From Euperipatoides rowelli (taxonomy: Eukaryota > Onychophora > Udeonychophora > Euonychophora > Peripatopsidae): a DNA stretch of 17,376 bases. The notes under the pieces were generated by a model, which was not told the DNA's origin, searched no databases, and was given only the letters and a program-made list of their open reading frames with translations. This document shows positions 1-10,194 of this stretch, piece after piece. Positions within the stretch are counted from its first letter, which is position 1, and the number at the start of each line of letters is the position of its first letter. A program made the translations under genes and the position numbers. Location: the NCBI GenBank assembly GCA_003024985.2, contig PXIH01S0003884.1, one strand, 5' to 3'.

Positions 1-377
1 ATGTGGAATCTTCAAATTGTAATCTCAGACAGGATAGCAATAGTCTTAATTTTATCTTTAAATAACTTTTTTTATGCATTTTAAAAAAAAAAATTTCAGT
101 AGAATTTTTTTTATAGTAATTATCTTTGAAAATCAATAATAAAAAAAAATCTGTTACATTTGACCTTTAAAAAAAGTGATTATTTTTTTTAATTGTTTTT
201 TTTTTTTTACTTTAAAAAAAAGTAAGAACTTTACTTGTGCTCTCTAGAGGTCACCGGACCCAGTTTAAGAAACACTTGTCTTATTCATTACATTAATTCA
301 TTTTGTTTGAAGGGGTGGGGGTGGGGTGTGACATAATTACATATAGGAGGTATTATTGTGTGACAAGTTGTAATGAA

Positions 378-391
378 GGGGGGGGGGGGGG
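378..391. repeat. G14 homopolymer
   Basis: A run of 14 G sits downstream of a G-rich tract at 312-328 (GGGGTGGGGGTGGGG). The run length may be unreliable, as is usual for long homopolymers. Confidence 0.9.
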
Positions 392-1095
392 TACAAAATA
401 GGAAAATAATGTGTGATATAGTTTGTGGATGATCCCCATATAGTATTCTTTTACATTTAGCAATTTAAATCCTCTTCTTTCAGATTATTTGCCTGAATCA
501 ATTTTTATTTTTGTAGACTATTCTAATTGAAAATCTTTATTATGGAAATGCTCCCAGTAAAGAAAATGCATTCAATGGTGCATTAGTTTAGAAACAATAA
601 ATTGTTCATAAAGCTTTTATTTCTCCCAAGAGGTACACTGAAGAATTGGTCACTTACAGTATATTGTTGCATGGCTGATGGTGTAATTTATAAAAGAAAA
701 AATATTACTTTACTAGCCTATATAGCCAACATTAGCCGAGTTTATAATATTTAATTTTCGCCACAAAATTAATGCTTACAAAAAAAAGTATTAACATCCA
801 GCCATATCAAATGAGAATGGAATCAAAAGCAGCAAATCTAATCTTCATTTTCTTAACATTTTTAAAAACGCCATGCTTAGGCCTACAAGGAGTTTAGCTA
901 GTAATGTTTTGAGGAAAGATATCTGCTTTTAATATGATAACTTTTAAAATCAATTTTAAAAGTTTAATATACTTTTAAATTCAGTGTTATTTTAATGTTA
1001 ACATATTTTGGAACTAATCTTTATTCTGCTTATTTTTTGTATAAGCCTAGCTGTGAATTTTGGAATAGACTTTGATATAAAAAACTTCTATTCTT

Positions 1096-1123
1096 TGTGT
1101 GTGTGTGTGGGGAGGGGGGGGGG
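1096..1123. repeat. (TG)n microsatellite followed by a G run
   Basis: About seven TG units lead directly into a G tract broken by a single A at 1113. This is a simple repeat with no further visible function. Confidence 0.9.
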
Positions 1124-1224
1124 TATTAAGCTTATCTCCAATTTTGGCTGAAAGTCAGAAATTTTGGTAATGTTATGTTGGTTGTTTAGGAAAATCCTAG
1201 TTCAAGAAGAAAAAAACTGATGGT

Positions 1225-1272
1225 TAAATTAAAAAAAAATGTAATCAAAGATTACATTTTTTTTTTAATTTA
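1225..1272. repeat. Near-perfect hairpin, 22-23 bp arms, 3-nt loop
   Basis: The left arm (1225-1246) ends in ATGTAATC. The right arm (1250-1272) is its reverse complement except for one extra T in the homopolymer (9 A against 10 T). The loop is AAA. The arms are almost pure A/T, so part of this could come from facing A and T runs, but the ATGTAATC/GATTACAT core is specific. Confidence 0.85.
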
Positions 1273-2407
1273 CAAACTGGATGGAAATTTTTAAAATAAT
1301 GATTTGGGAAATTTAACATTTTGACACACAAACATGGATCTGAAGATAAAATTCAAAGACCCAGTTACCCAGCAGCTGTTTAATAGTTGTAATTTGGGAA
1401 TTTGAGGAATCAGTTGGGAAATTTCTCACCCCCCCTCCTCCCCCAATGAAATATAGTGTTTGTTAACTCCATGTCCATATTAATTAAGGGATTAAATTAT
1501 TTCTATTTAGAATAGAAAGATTAAACTTTTTGTTTGTCCTTGCTGTAGCAATTTGTTGAATGCCTTAAAAACGGTGCAACAATTTAGGCCCACCAGTAAA
1601 TAGTTATAATGAAAAGTGAATTAGCCTATAGTGCAATATTATCCCTACAAAACAACAAGGCAAGAGAGCAAGATGAATGTGGTGTTTATCTAAATCCATA
1701 TACAGTATGTTATACTCTATTTTATCCATCCTAATAATGAGGTGTCATGAGGTGTCGTGCTTTTAAAAGTGAAAAACAGTTAATCCAACAGTTTTAAAAT
1801 TACCAGTAGAAATATTATTTTATATAGCCTACAGTATATTTGTATATTTTTTTAGAAAAGCTGCCAGATAAAACCTGACAAAATTCAATTAGGCCTATAA
1901 TGCTGTAGGCTACTTTATTAACTGCAGTAACATTGATTATTTTTTTCAGACATAAACGAATAGTCGACAGTTTTGTTATTTAATACTTAAGGCTAAACTG
2001 CAAAAATGAAACATTGACAGTGTTGCTACTTGGATTGACCAGGCCTTGATCAGCACACTTGCAATACCGTAGGCTATATATGCAGTCTTAAGCTGTCAGT
2101 TAGTAGCAAAATAGCCAATTGCTAGACAGTTAATATTTTGATAATTTGAGCCAGTCAGAATTAGCCAAAATGCTATTTATATTTTTTGAATATTGTAATA
2201 CCGTAGCCTACTTCAATACATAATGATAATTTCAGTGTTAAGATTGACTATTAAAATGTTATTTTTACTAAAATTTCTTTATATCAATATTATTAGCCAA
2301 ATTGCTCTTTCCTTTCTACCCAGCTTTAAAAATACTACTTACATGATAATGTTTTTTCTAAGTCGTTTTAATGAATGATACCACAAAACAATGATTGTAA
2401 TTTGTAA

Positions 2408-2840
2408 GCATGGCCATGACTAGAGGCTTTGGGTTAATGGCAAAATTTTATTGGTGACACCCTGCCCCCTCCTTCCATAAAAAAAACACAACACATCATA
2501 GAAAGCAGCATGTCAAACTGGCATTTCACAAAGTGGGTCAACAGCAGATACCTAACTTGTTGCCAAACTAAGTGCTGCCCTCTGCATTCTGAATTGATGT
2601 CCAGAACAAGCTTTACAGATCGTAGTCAAAATTAGCTACCATTATATTTAACCTTTTACGCTGGCAGTAAAAAACAACATAGAAATAAAAATTGAGCTTA
2701 GTTGGAAAAAAAATCAATAGTCTACTGTAATATACTGTAAGCTACACTTTTCACCTCATTATTTTGTGATTGTTATACTGGGTGACCCATCAGGCCATGG
2801 TATTTTGTCACTCAGGTGACCCTGTAGATATGGCCCTGAC
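2408..2840. mobile_element. Candidate non-autonomous DNA element with degenerate inverted ends
   Basis: The left end (GGCCATGACTAGAGG at about 2412) and the reverse complement of the right end (GGCCATATCTACAGG) match at most positions. Both then reach a shared CAAAAT after 29 and 28 bases respectively. The word TGTAAG lies just outside each end (2403-2408 and 2841-2846) and could be a target duplication of 5-6 bp. There is no coding capacity inside, and I cannot assign a superfamily. The ends have diverged, so the element is old if real. Confidence 0.4.
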
Positions 2841-2846
2841 TGTAAG

Positions 2847-3601
2847 TCACCATCTCAATTTTTCCTAAAATTTCAGATTTTGATGGAGCAACTGTGCCTA
2901 TTCCAAAAATTGATATTGGAAGGGATTCATAGTTTATCCTAAGTCTGTGTGCCATGCTCATATGATGCATTTATAAAAATCTAAGGTCTCCAATGAATGA
3001 CCAGATGAGCCCCTCCCCCCCCCCCATTTCAAATTTCAATCCAAACATGATAAGTGTGCAGCTGTAATTTCTCACCATTTTATCGGAGACCTACATTATT
3101 TAAGAAAAAAGTAGGAAAGCAAGAAATAAAAATGAAGTAGCCTATATTCTTTAATTTTTATATAACTTATAGGCTAGTCTTTGATACTTTCTCTATAAAA
3201 GTGATCAAAATCTAGCTAGTGATATTCCCAGTGTAATTATTTACTTTTAACTTGCAGCAACATAGGCCTACTCAATTTCTTTATAATAGGCTACCGGTAC
3301 TGTACTTCAAATACATTTTTTTCTTCTAATTATTTCAGCTGTTTTAAGATCATAGCCTATTTGTAAGACTTTTCAGTAGCTTATGATAACTAAATGGGGT
3401 AAAGGAAACCAGTCAGGCCTAACTAGAGTAGATTGGGATTGGGATAAGTATTTTCCTTAAATTTTGAAATATAATAAATCAACTTAAATAAACTACTATT
3501 TGATTATTGGCTATGATAACCCTCCTTATGCCATATTTGGGTAGCCTACTTATTTAACTAACTAAACAAAACATACTGTATGCTGGAGTGTTACAAGTTT
3601 C

Positions 3602-3633
<32 letters not shown>

Positions 3634-4456
3634 GTTTAATAAAATACATTACCGCATAGTCTATTTAGTTAATTTTGATTTCACCCCTATTCAGTAATTC
3701 TTTTTTGCATATAGGTTATTCAGCTCTTTTAATGTTTTTAAGTTATGATACTTTCTGTGTCTTTCTACATTATAAGCCACAGTCCATTTATGTCATTAGA
3801 TTCCTGTCTATATATACAGTAATTCTTCCCTATGATGTAATTTTTGTAATTTTTATAGATTTACCACTCTTTAAGGATATCACTTAATGACTCATATATA
3901 TTTTTTTAAAAAAAAAGAGGAAGTGAAACATAACTGATTTATATGCTTGAAAAAAATAATAATCCACAGTTCCATTTGTGTCTAGGAGTTTGTTTTTGTT
4001 AAAAATAATGCCATGATTGATCAGGATCTTCATATTTTAAGAATATGAGGATATTTTCTCATTAAAACTGACTGACTAGATGTATGAAAGCCTAGTGTAA
4101 GTAGTTTGTAAAGTTATTATACCGCTACTGATATATCTTTTTTTAATTCTGAGTAATTTTAAAATTATTTATATTAAAAAAATAGGCTATCCATAGAGGC
4201 TATAAAAATAAAGGGTATAGCCTATCTATAGTCTAATTTTTTTAAAACAATATGTGGAAGGCCCATTTGATTTTTATTTGATTTAAAATTTACACATAAC
4301 ATTTTATATTTGGGGCAAATGGCACCATATAATAATAAGGTGGAATAAAAATGAAAAATAGCATGTGCTACTTTTCTCTAGTCTCAAACTCAAGAAGAGG
4401 GCTAGGCCTACTTAGGAAATAGCTACACCCAAAATTGTGGAGGGGAAGACTCTTAG
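2847..4456. other. AT-rich non-coding stretch with TA-bounded words
   Basis: I see no gene. The stretch holds the chain TAGGCTACCGGTACTGTA at 3287-3304, an (ATT)n microsatellite, a C11 run at 3015-3025 and T-run/A-run junctions such as 3901-3917. The 70-codon frame at 3675-3887 is hydrophobic and T-rich, as expected of a chance frame. Confidence 0.75.
3608..3633. repeat. (ATT)n microsatellite
   Basis: About eight perfect ATT units follow a T run. Confidence 0.95.
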
Positions 4457-4505
4457 CGGGGTCCAGGGCAGAACCCCAGTGGGGATTTAGGGGGCAAAGC
4501 CCATG
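4457..4505. repeat. GC-rich block with short self-complementary segments
   Basis: A block of about 50 bp is much richer in G and C than its surroundings. It contains GGGCAAAGCCC (4492-4502), an obvious 4-bp stem with an AAA loop, and GGGGT (4458-4462) pairing with ACCCC (4473-4477). This looks like a fragment of a dispersed element rather than a gene. No partner end was found. Confidence 0.5.
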
Positions 4506-4814
4506 GTAAAAAAGTTTCCTCCTAGAATAATTTAAATTTTCTTTGAAAATATTAGGCTACATTATAATCAAATTTTTGATGTACAGTAATTTTTTTTTTT
4601 TAATTCCAAAACAAGGATGCGCTGTGAGGGGATAATATATAGGCCTAAGCTTAATTTTACTTGGCCATTTTCTACTAAGCCTATTATGTGTAAAATCTAT
4701 ACTGTTCATCTTCATTGGATATAGCCATATAGACTTCAGTATCTTAGACTTTATACACACAATAGCCTATTATATAGCCTACTGTATTATATTTACACAG
4801 TAGGCCTATACCTA

Positions 4815-5443
4815 CAGGGCCCCACAACCGAATCAGGCCCCGGGACTGGAAATCCAGACGGGGCGGGGCCTCTTATAACACTTTTTGTTAGGAAGACCCT
4901 TGTTTGGTCAATATTTGATAAGTTTTTTTTTTTTTTGGTTTCATGGATGTTTTGTTGACTTCTTGTCGGAATTGATAAGCTTTTTTTTACAAGCCTATGG
5001 AGCCTTTATCCAGGCACATCGACTCTAGTCATAACTTTGTAGTTTTTTATGGAAGTTGTTCATTTGCTTGGTGCCCTGGGACTACAGCCCCATGCAACTC
5101 CCCCTATGTGGGGAACCTGCCTATGTACATTACAGAAAAAAAGGATAACCTATCTTTATGTGCCACTCCGACTATCTAAATGAAAATATAAAAAAAAAAT
5201 TGACAAAGAAATTGTTTTGTACTCCAGCTCAGATTGTTTGAAAATACATTTATTAAAAATTAAACTGTCAAAAAAACAATAGGCTACATTTTATATCAGC
5301 TCTAAGTGCCAAAAAAAAAACTGATGGACTGAATTTAAAGGATTTTTTAATAAAAGGTCAGACTCCTGCAGGCAGGCCACAGTTTTTAATTTAGATTGAC
5401 AAAGGGCCATATGAGACGGTTCTGATTACTACATCCGGCCCTG
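4815..5443. mobile_element. Possible old DNA element with CAGGGCC ends
   Basis: The left end starts CAGGGCC at 4815. The reverse complement of the right end also starts CAGGGCC, and both carry AATCAG beginning 16 bases in. Between those words the match is poor. No target duplication is visible beside the ends. Just inside the left end, AGGCCCCG and CGGGGCCT can pair around a 21-nt loop (4834-4870). The superfamily is unassigned and the call is weak. Confidence 0.25.
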
Positions 5444-5604
5444 GTGTGTGCTTAAGATTTCTGATTTAGATGATCAAAATTTGTTAATTTAAATTAATGT
5501 CAAACCAATAATTTGTTTGTGTACCCCATTAAACTGCATTCTGAGAATACAACGAAAGATATTTTGTCTATTTTTTTTAAATGAGAGTGGACTAAAAAAT
5601 GAGT

Positions 5605-5692
5605 GAAAGAGCCAAATCTGCAAAAAAAAAAAAAAAAAGTGAATAGTCCAGAGGTCTCCAACCTTTCGATGAGAAAGAGCCAAATCTGCAAA
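5605..5692. repeat. 20-bp direct repeat at the hAT left end
   Basis: The same 20 bases (GAAAGAGCC followed by AAATCTGCAAA) occur at 5605-5624 and 5673-5692. The first copy lies outside the hAT-like element and the second just inside it, and each is followed by an A run. The outside copy may be a broken second end of the same family or a local duplication. Confidence 0.75.
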
Positions 5693-6454
5693 GAAATGGA
5701 AAAAAAAAACAGAAACATGGAAGAACCGCAGAGAAAAAAAATACCTGCCATATTTAAGTTTTATTTTCTAGATTCGCCAGCCGGATTATAGTCTTCAGAA
5801 AACTTATTTTGTTTCGCGAAAATGTGTCTTTCTAGATTTGATTTTTTTTATTATTAGAAAATTTATCGTTGCAAATGAGACAACTTGGAAATCCATCTGA
5901 ATTTCTAACAAACGCAAAAAGAACTGGTCCATTCAACGTTAAATTATCCATGTTCTTTTTCTACTTTTCTTTGTTGTTTTTTTTATTTTGTTGCCATTCT
6001 AACCCTTTAAAAAATATATAATTAACAAATATAAATTATTGTGTAGAATGCTACATACTAAAGTTGAAAGCATTAGGCTAATTATTTAGATATTTATTAT
6101 AAAGAATATTCTCTGAATGAAATAAACTCACATGGCCATCTATACATGCACATATTTACGTACTTTTAAATATCAAGTAATTCAGGGATTCCTCTCGCAA
6201 GATGTGCACCAGGCAACTCACACCAAACAACTTAGGCTAAAGCACATGTAATGTAAGTACAAACATGAGGCAGGTGTTCTGAGCTGAATAAAAAAAAAGG
6301 CTTTCGCACACACACACAAAAAAAAAATTTTTGATTAAACTTGTTCATTTTTTTAAATTTATATAAATAAAAACCATCTGCCAATTTTCAAAGAGCCACA
6401 AAATTTGCTGAAAGAGCCACATGAGGCTCCGAAGCCGCAGGTTTCAGACCCCTG
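5649..6454. mobile_element. hAT-like non-autonomous DNA transposon, 806 bp
   Basis: The left end begins CAGAGGTCTCCAACC and the reverse complement of the right end begins CAGGGGTCTGAAACC, the CAG-GGTC-AACC form common at hAT ends. The flanks GAATAGTC (5641-5648) and GTCTAGTC (6455-6462) match at six of eight positions, as expected for an eroded 8-bp hAT duplication. AAAGAGCC words recur under both ends, resembling subterminal transposase-binding repeats. The interior is AT-rich with stops in every frame and no recognisable transposase, so the copy is non-autonomous. Orientation cannot be set. Confidence 0.7.
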
Positions 6455-7285
6455 GTCTAGTCATTTTTGTTAGATCTCATCTTAGTATAGTGCTTAGCTT
6501 ATTTTATCTGGCCCTCCTTTCAAAGTCTTTAAAACTATTTATTTAGACCATCTGGTAAATAATTTGCATAAAGGTTAAAGGACATAAAGATCTTGAAAAA
6601 TTATTCCCATAAATTCTCAAACCCAGGTTCACAGGTTTCTCCGCCTTTTAAAAATATCCAGTCAATTTTATTTTAGAAATTATTGAACTCTTCAGCACCT
6701 AATATTGTATGCTTGCTAAGGATACCAGAAAGGATTTTAAAATTTAGTTTTTACTTTTAGCCTGGGATATGCATACCTCTCTCCTAAGGTTTTTCTATCC
6801 CTCTAAAAATTCATAAACTATTGGACTGAACTGTATCACTTTTTATATCTAAGGAGCAGCAGATACATTAACTTTGGACTTTTGGAACAATTTTGTTAGC
6901 CAATAATTTCAGCTATGTTCATAAGTTTAGGCTATCATATTTTGTTAAAATCTTCTCTAATGTCTGAATCAATTGTATCGACTTATTATACAGTAGATAC
7001 AACAGACAAAACGATTTTGAACTACAGCATGTTATAGACCCTACACTTCCTATTCTCTTTAAAGGTCAGAAACTATTGATTTATCATTAACTAAATTGTA
7101 TTTAATTTCTTGCATTTTGGAGATAACATTAACAAAGTAACATTTCCTTGGCTATAAATCATCTGGAACAAGTATTTTCACTCATTAGGCCTATTATACT
7201 GTGTTTTAATCTTATTACGGTACATCTGGCACTGAAAAAATATTTGAAGTCTATAAATGACTCAAAAGTTACTTCCCTACATTTA

Positions 7286-7370
7286 TTCTAGGGCCTATAA
7301 CAAATGTTCTTTTTTTTTTTTTTTTTTNTTCTAGGGCCTATAACAAATGTTCTTTTTTTTTTTTTTTTTT
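7286..7370. repeat. Exact 43-bp tandem duplication with an N in the junction
   Basis: The word TTCTAGGGCCTATAACAAAT plus a long T run occurs twice with a period of 43. The first T run contains an N at 7328. The unit identity and the N make an assembly join in the homopolymer at least as likely as a real duplication. Confidence 0.9.
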
Positions 7371-7866
7371 GTTAGCATGCTTTAAAGGTTCATGAAGAGC
7401 TTTTTTTTTTAAAAAAAAAAAAAATATTAGACTTAAGAGAATAACAATGCTGAACTATTCGCTGAATGCCAGAAACTTACACGCTGATTTAGTGAATTAT
7501 ATTGTGGAAGTACCATATTTTACAAGCAGGGGTGAAAAGAAATTGCTACAGTATATTCCAGTTGGTCATTTTTCCTTGTCGCTATGTAACATTAACCATG
7601 GGAGAATCTGGCTATTTACATTTCTGTTTAATAGATAAACTGGGCATGCATCCCATTTGTTCATCCTCTATAAAGACACAAAATTGTTTGACTGATCTGT
7701 GCCAATTTTATACAAGTAGGCTATATGACTGTCTAAAGATTATTATTATATACTGTAGATGTATGGAGTTAGCAACTAATTTTTAGTTCACCAGTTATCA
7801 AACTTTTATAAGTCCTATCTATAGGTACATACAGTATGTAGAGTAGGTAGGCTAATGGCTATATTT

Positions 7867-7930
7867 GCCAGGTGTGGTGCCTCACACTTGAAATCCATTA
7901 TCGTGGAGGATATCTTTAGGCATGGAACAA
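7867..7930 (+). ncRNA. Possible 7SL/Alu-domain-like remnant
   Basis: The segment beginning GCCAGGTGTGGTGCCTCACA, followed by CTTGAAATCC, resembles the start of SRP 7SL RNA and of Alu (GCCGGGCGCGGTGGCTCACG, then CCTGTAATCC). The resemblance fades after about 30-60 bases. No SRP core motif or convincing polymerase III terminator at the right distance was confirmed. It may be a decayed pseudogene fragment or coincidence. Confidence 0.2.
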
Positions 7931-9659
7931 TGGCTAGTTGTTCCCTAGAGTTTGCTCTGAATGCCTTTTGCTGATGAGGAATAAAACTGCCGTAGATTTT
8001 TTTAACACCTTCATGCTTAGAAATTGTGTGTTTTTTTTTTTATACAGATTTAAAAAAAAAAGCATGAAATCTTAAAACTGCAAATGTCATTATTTTAGCT
8101 TGGTAATATTAAAATTTTAAAGCTGCTTTGGTTAATTTTTAATAGCCTACTATTTTTTTTTTTAAATAAAATTTTAATTCTAGATTTAAAATAAAATTCT
8201 GAATAATTAATAAGTTAACAAAGTTTTTTTTTATTTATATAAACTACTCAATCATGATATTGTTTTCCTTTATTAAGGCAGGGAAATACATAAACTTCCA
8301 CTTCCTAGCATTAGATTAGAATCACATGTTTTAAGAGTGATTTTTAGTATACTATGAAATAACTACTGTATCATAATTTGATGGGGATTTTTGAAATCTT
8401 TTTATAGTACGGTAATATTTTTTTATATTACACTCTTGAGGAAGTTTTAAAAAAATATTGCAATTTGTAACAAATATGATGCTGTCATAAAATTAAACTA
8501 CCGGTAGCCTAATGTAGCCTACTCTTTATTTTTAACTTCAGTAGTTTTGCTTAGGGAATATTTCTTTTATTTCCAAGAAAGCCTATATTTTTCATTTTTA
8601 AATATTATAGAAAATACCTGTTCTGTTTATTTTTTTTTCACTGCACATTTTCATTTACCGGTATTAGTATTTTCTATTTTCTTTTAACCAGTTGTAATAT
8701 TGTGATTCTTTGATCATTAAATACCGGTAGTCTGCATAATGTTAGTTTATCTTGGAATCATTTTTGTCAGAAATATTTTTTTTTTTTTTTTTAATAATTA
8801 AATAGAATTTAACCATATTCATAAAAATATTTGAGGGTTACTAGTTGAAAAGTATAAATAAAGCTTGATGAATATAGCCTAGCAGTACTTCACCAAATTG
8901 TTCAAATCACTTCTAATGTAGCCTACAGTACATGCTTTAGGCTGCTATATGCAGGCTAAGCATATAATTAATAAAGTATTTAAGAAATAAGTAATTAAGA
9001 TAAAATTTTATATTAGACTAATTCAGTGATGATTAAGCTGAGCAAAAAATATAATTAGCCATTTGGCTAATTATAGTAGACAAATTTTAGCAAAAATATG
9101 TTCATACTCATAGCTAAATAAATTTTAATACTGAAATTTTCATTATTATTGTATTTAAAAATAAATAAATAGCATTTTGGCTAGGCTAATTATGCTGAGC
9201 CAAAAATTAACAAAATCTTTCATTTATTATTATTAGCAGTTTGCTAAAAATTTGGCAGCTTAACCCTTTCCACTCCACTTAAATTCAGAGAATTGGATTC
9301 TACCACCACTCCACAATTAAAACCAAAAATCATTTTTTTTTTTTTTTTAAATTTTGATTAGAAATATAGAAAAAGTAATTTTAAAATGGTTTACATGAAT
9401 ATCTAATAATTTTTTTGCACAATATGCAGGGATAATTATATCTATGGTATAGGCTACCATATTTATCAAATTTTGAATTTAAGGTGGCCTAATAAAAATA
9501 TTATAAAACATAGGCCTATAAGAATAAACTTATACATTTTTAAAATCAAAATTTAATGCAGATTTTAAAAATCAAAACAAAAAAAAAAGGTGTGGCAAAC
9601 AGAAAAGCCACTATAAGGGTTAGCCTAATATAAGAAATTCGGGACTTTTCTTTTTTTAT

Positions 9660-10085
9660 TATTGGTGATTTTTCGAAAAATATTAATTAAAAATAATCTC
9701 TTTGTTAGATTTTTTTTTAATTTGGATATTTGAATTCCTAATAAAAAATAAAATAAAAAATNTATTTAAAGTTTNTTTCTATCTTATTTAGATTTACTAT
9801 TATTTATTCCGATGTGTCATGGTATATAATCAATTGATAATTACCGACATTACATAAAATACTAATTAAAAAAAATGTCTGTGTTGGGTTTTTTTTTGTA
9901 ATTTTGATAGTTAAATTTCTTACAAAAAATAAAATAGAAAATATATTTAAAGTTTCTTTCTAGGCCTATCTTATTTAGATTCACTATTATTTATTTTGAT
10001 GTGTCATGCGATTGCCTATATTAGGCCTACTGACAAAAAATATTAATTAAAATGTTCAGACTATTGTAATTTCTAATTTTTGTAC
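9660..10085. repeat. Diverged tandem repeat, about 180-bp period, a little over two copies
   Basis: The word TATTAATTAA (TACTAATTAA in the second copy) recurs at 9681, 9860 and 10041, spacings of 179 and 181. Copies 1 and 2 align throughout, sharing an A-rich block, a TATTTAAAGTTT block, TCTTATTTAGATT, CACTATTATTTATT-like sequence and GATGTGTCAT. Copy 3 fades by about 10085. Copy 2 differs from copy 1 by two GGCC-TA insertions (9961, 10022). N bases at 9762 and 9775 lie in copy 1. A period near 180 bp is typical of satellite monomers. Confidence 0.8.
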
Positions 10086-10127
10086 ATGGCTACATGCAGA
10101 GCAAAAAGAAAAAGGAAATATCTATTC

Positions 10128-10194
10128 TTAATGCAAGTGAATTTCATTAGAACATAGTATGTTCTAAACTTCTAATGAAATTCACTTGCATTAA
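10128..10194. repeat. Perfect inverted repeat with 24-bp arms and 19-nt spacer
   Basis: The arms at 10128-10151 and 10171-10194 are exact reverse complements, including the non-repetitive core GCAAGTGAATTTC. The spacer holds a second palindrome: TAGAACATA (10148-10156), a central G, then TATGTTCTA (10158-10166). It overlaps the first, so the two folds compete. An RNA copy would form a hairpin of about 67 nt. The arms are not pure A/T, so chance is unlikely. It could be a foldback element remnant or a small-RNA hairpin. Confidence 0.9.

Larger units (their letters stand above)
1..2402. other. AT-rich non-coding stretch
   Basis: I see no gene here. The stretch is made of A and T runs, simple repeats and scattered TA-bounded words, for example TAGGCCTA at 878 and 1890, TACAGTA at 655 and 1701, and the chained pairs at 1825-1836, 2065-2076 and 2199-2210. 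The short-arm hairpin at 1225-1272 and the G-rich simple repeats are listed separately. No open frame reaches a length that would be unusual for this composition. Confidence 0.8.
6463..9659. other. AT-rich non-coding stretch
   Basis: No gene is supported. The overlapping frames at 7447-7638 (63 codons) and 7502-7786 (94 codons, non-ATG start) resemble no family I know, and their lengths are within chance. The stretch holds the 43-bp duplication at 7286-7370, a possible 7SL/Alu-like segment near 7867, three TACCGGTA sites (8499, 8656, 8722) and many T runs. Confidence 0.7.

Noticed and set aside
4997-5179. 60-codon frame with Cys and Pro
   Set aside because: It is short, has no family resemblance, and lies inside a possible decayed element.
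5489-5791. Frames of 62-83 codons on both strands
   Set aside because: They are built on A and T runs (Lys and Phe runs) at the hAT left end.
6626-6640. GGTTC words that could be tRNA B boxes (also near 10235 and 10652)
   Set aside because: None has the full GGTTCRANYCC box or a partner A box and cloverleaf.
7391-7424. T-run/A-run junctions read as hairpins (also at 3901-3917 and 13051-13074)
   Set aside because: Facing homopolymers pair trivially and carry no specific sequence, so they are not evidence of a functional stem or terminator.
7447-7786. Overlapping frames of 63 and 94 codons
   Set aside because: They overlap in different frames, the longer one lacks an ATG start, and neither resembles a known family. 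The lengths are within chance.
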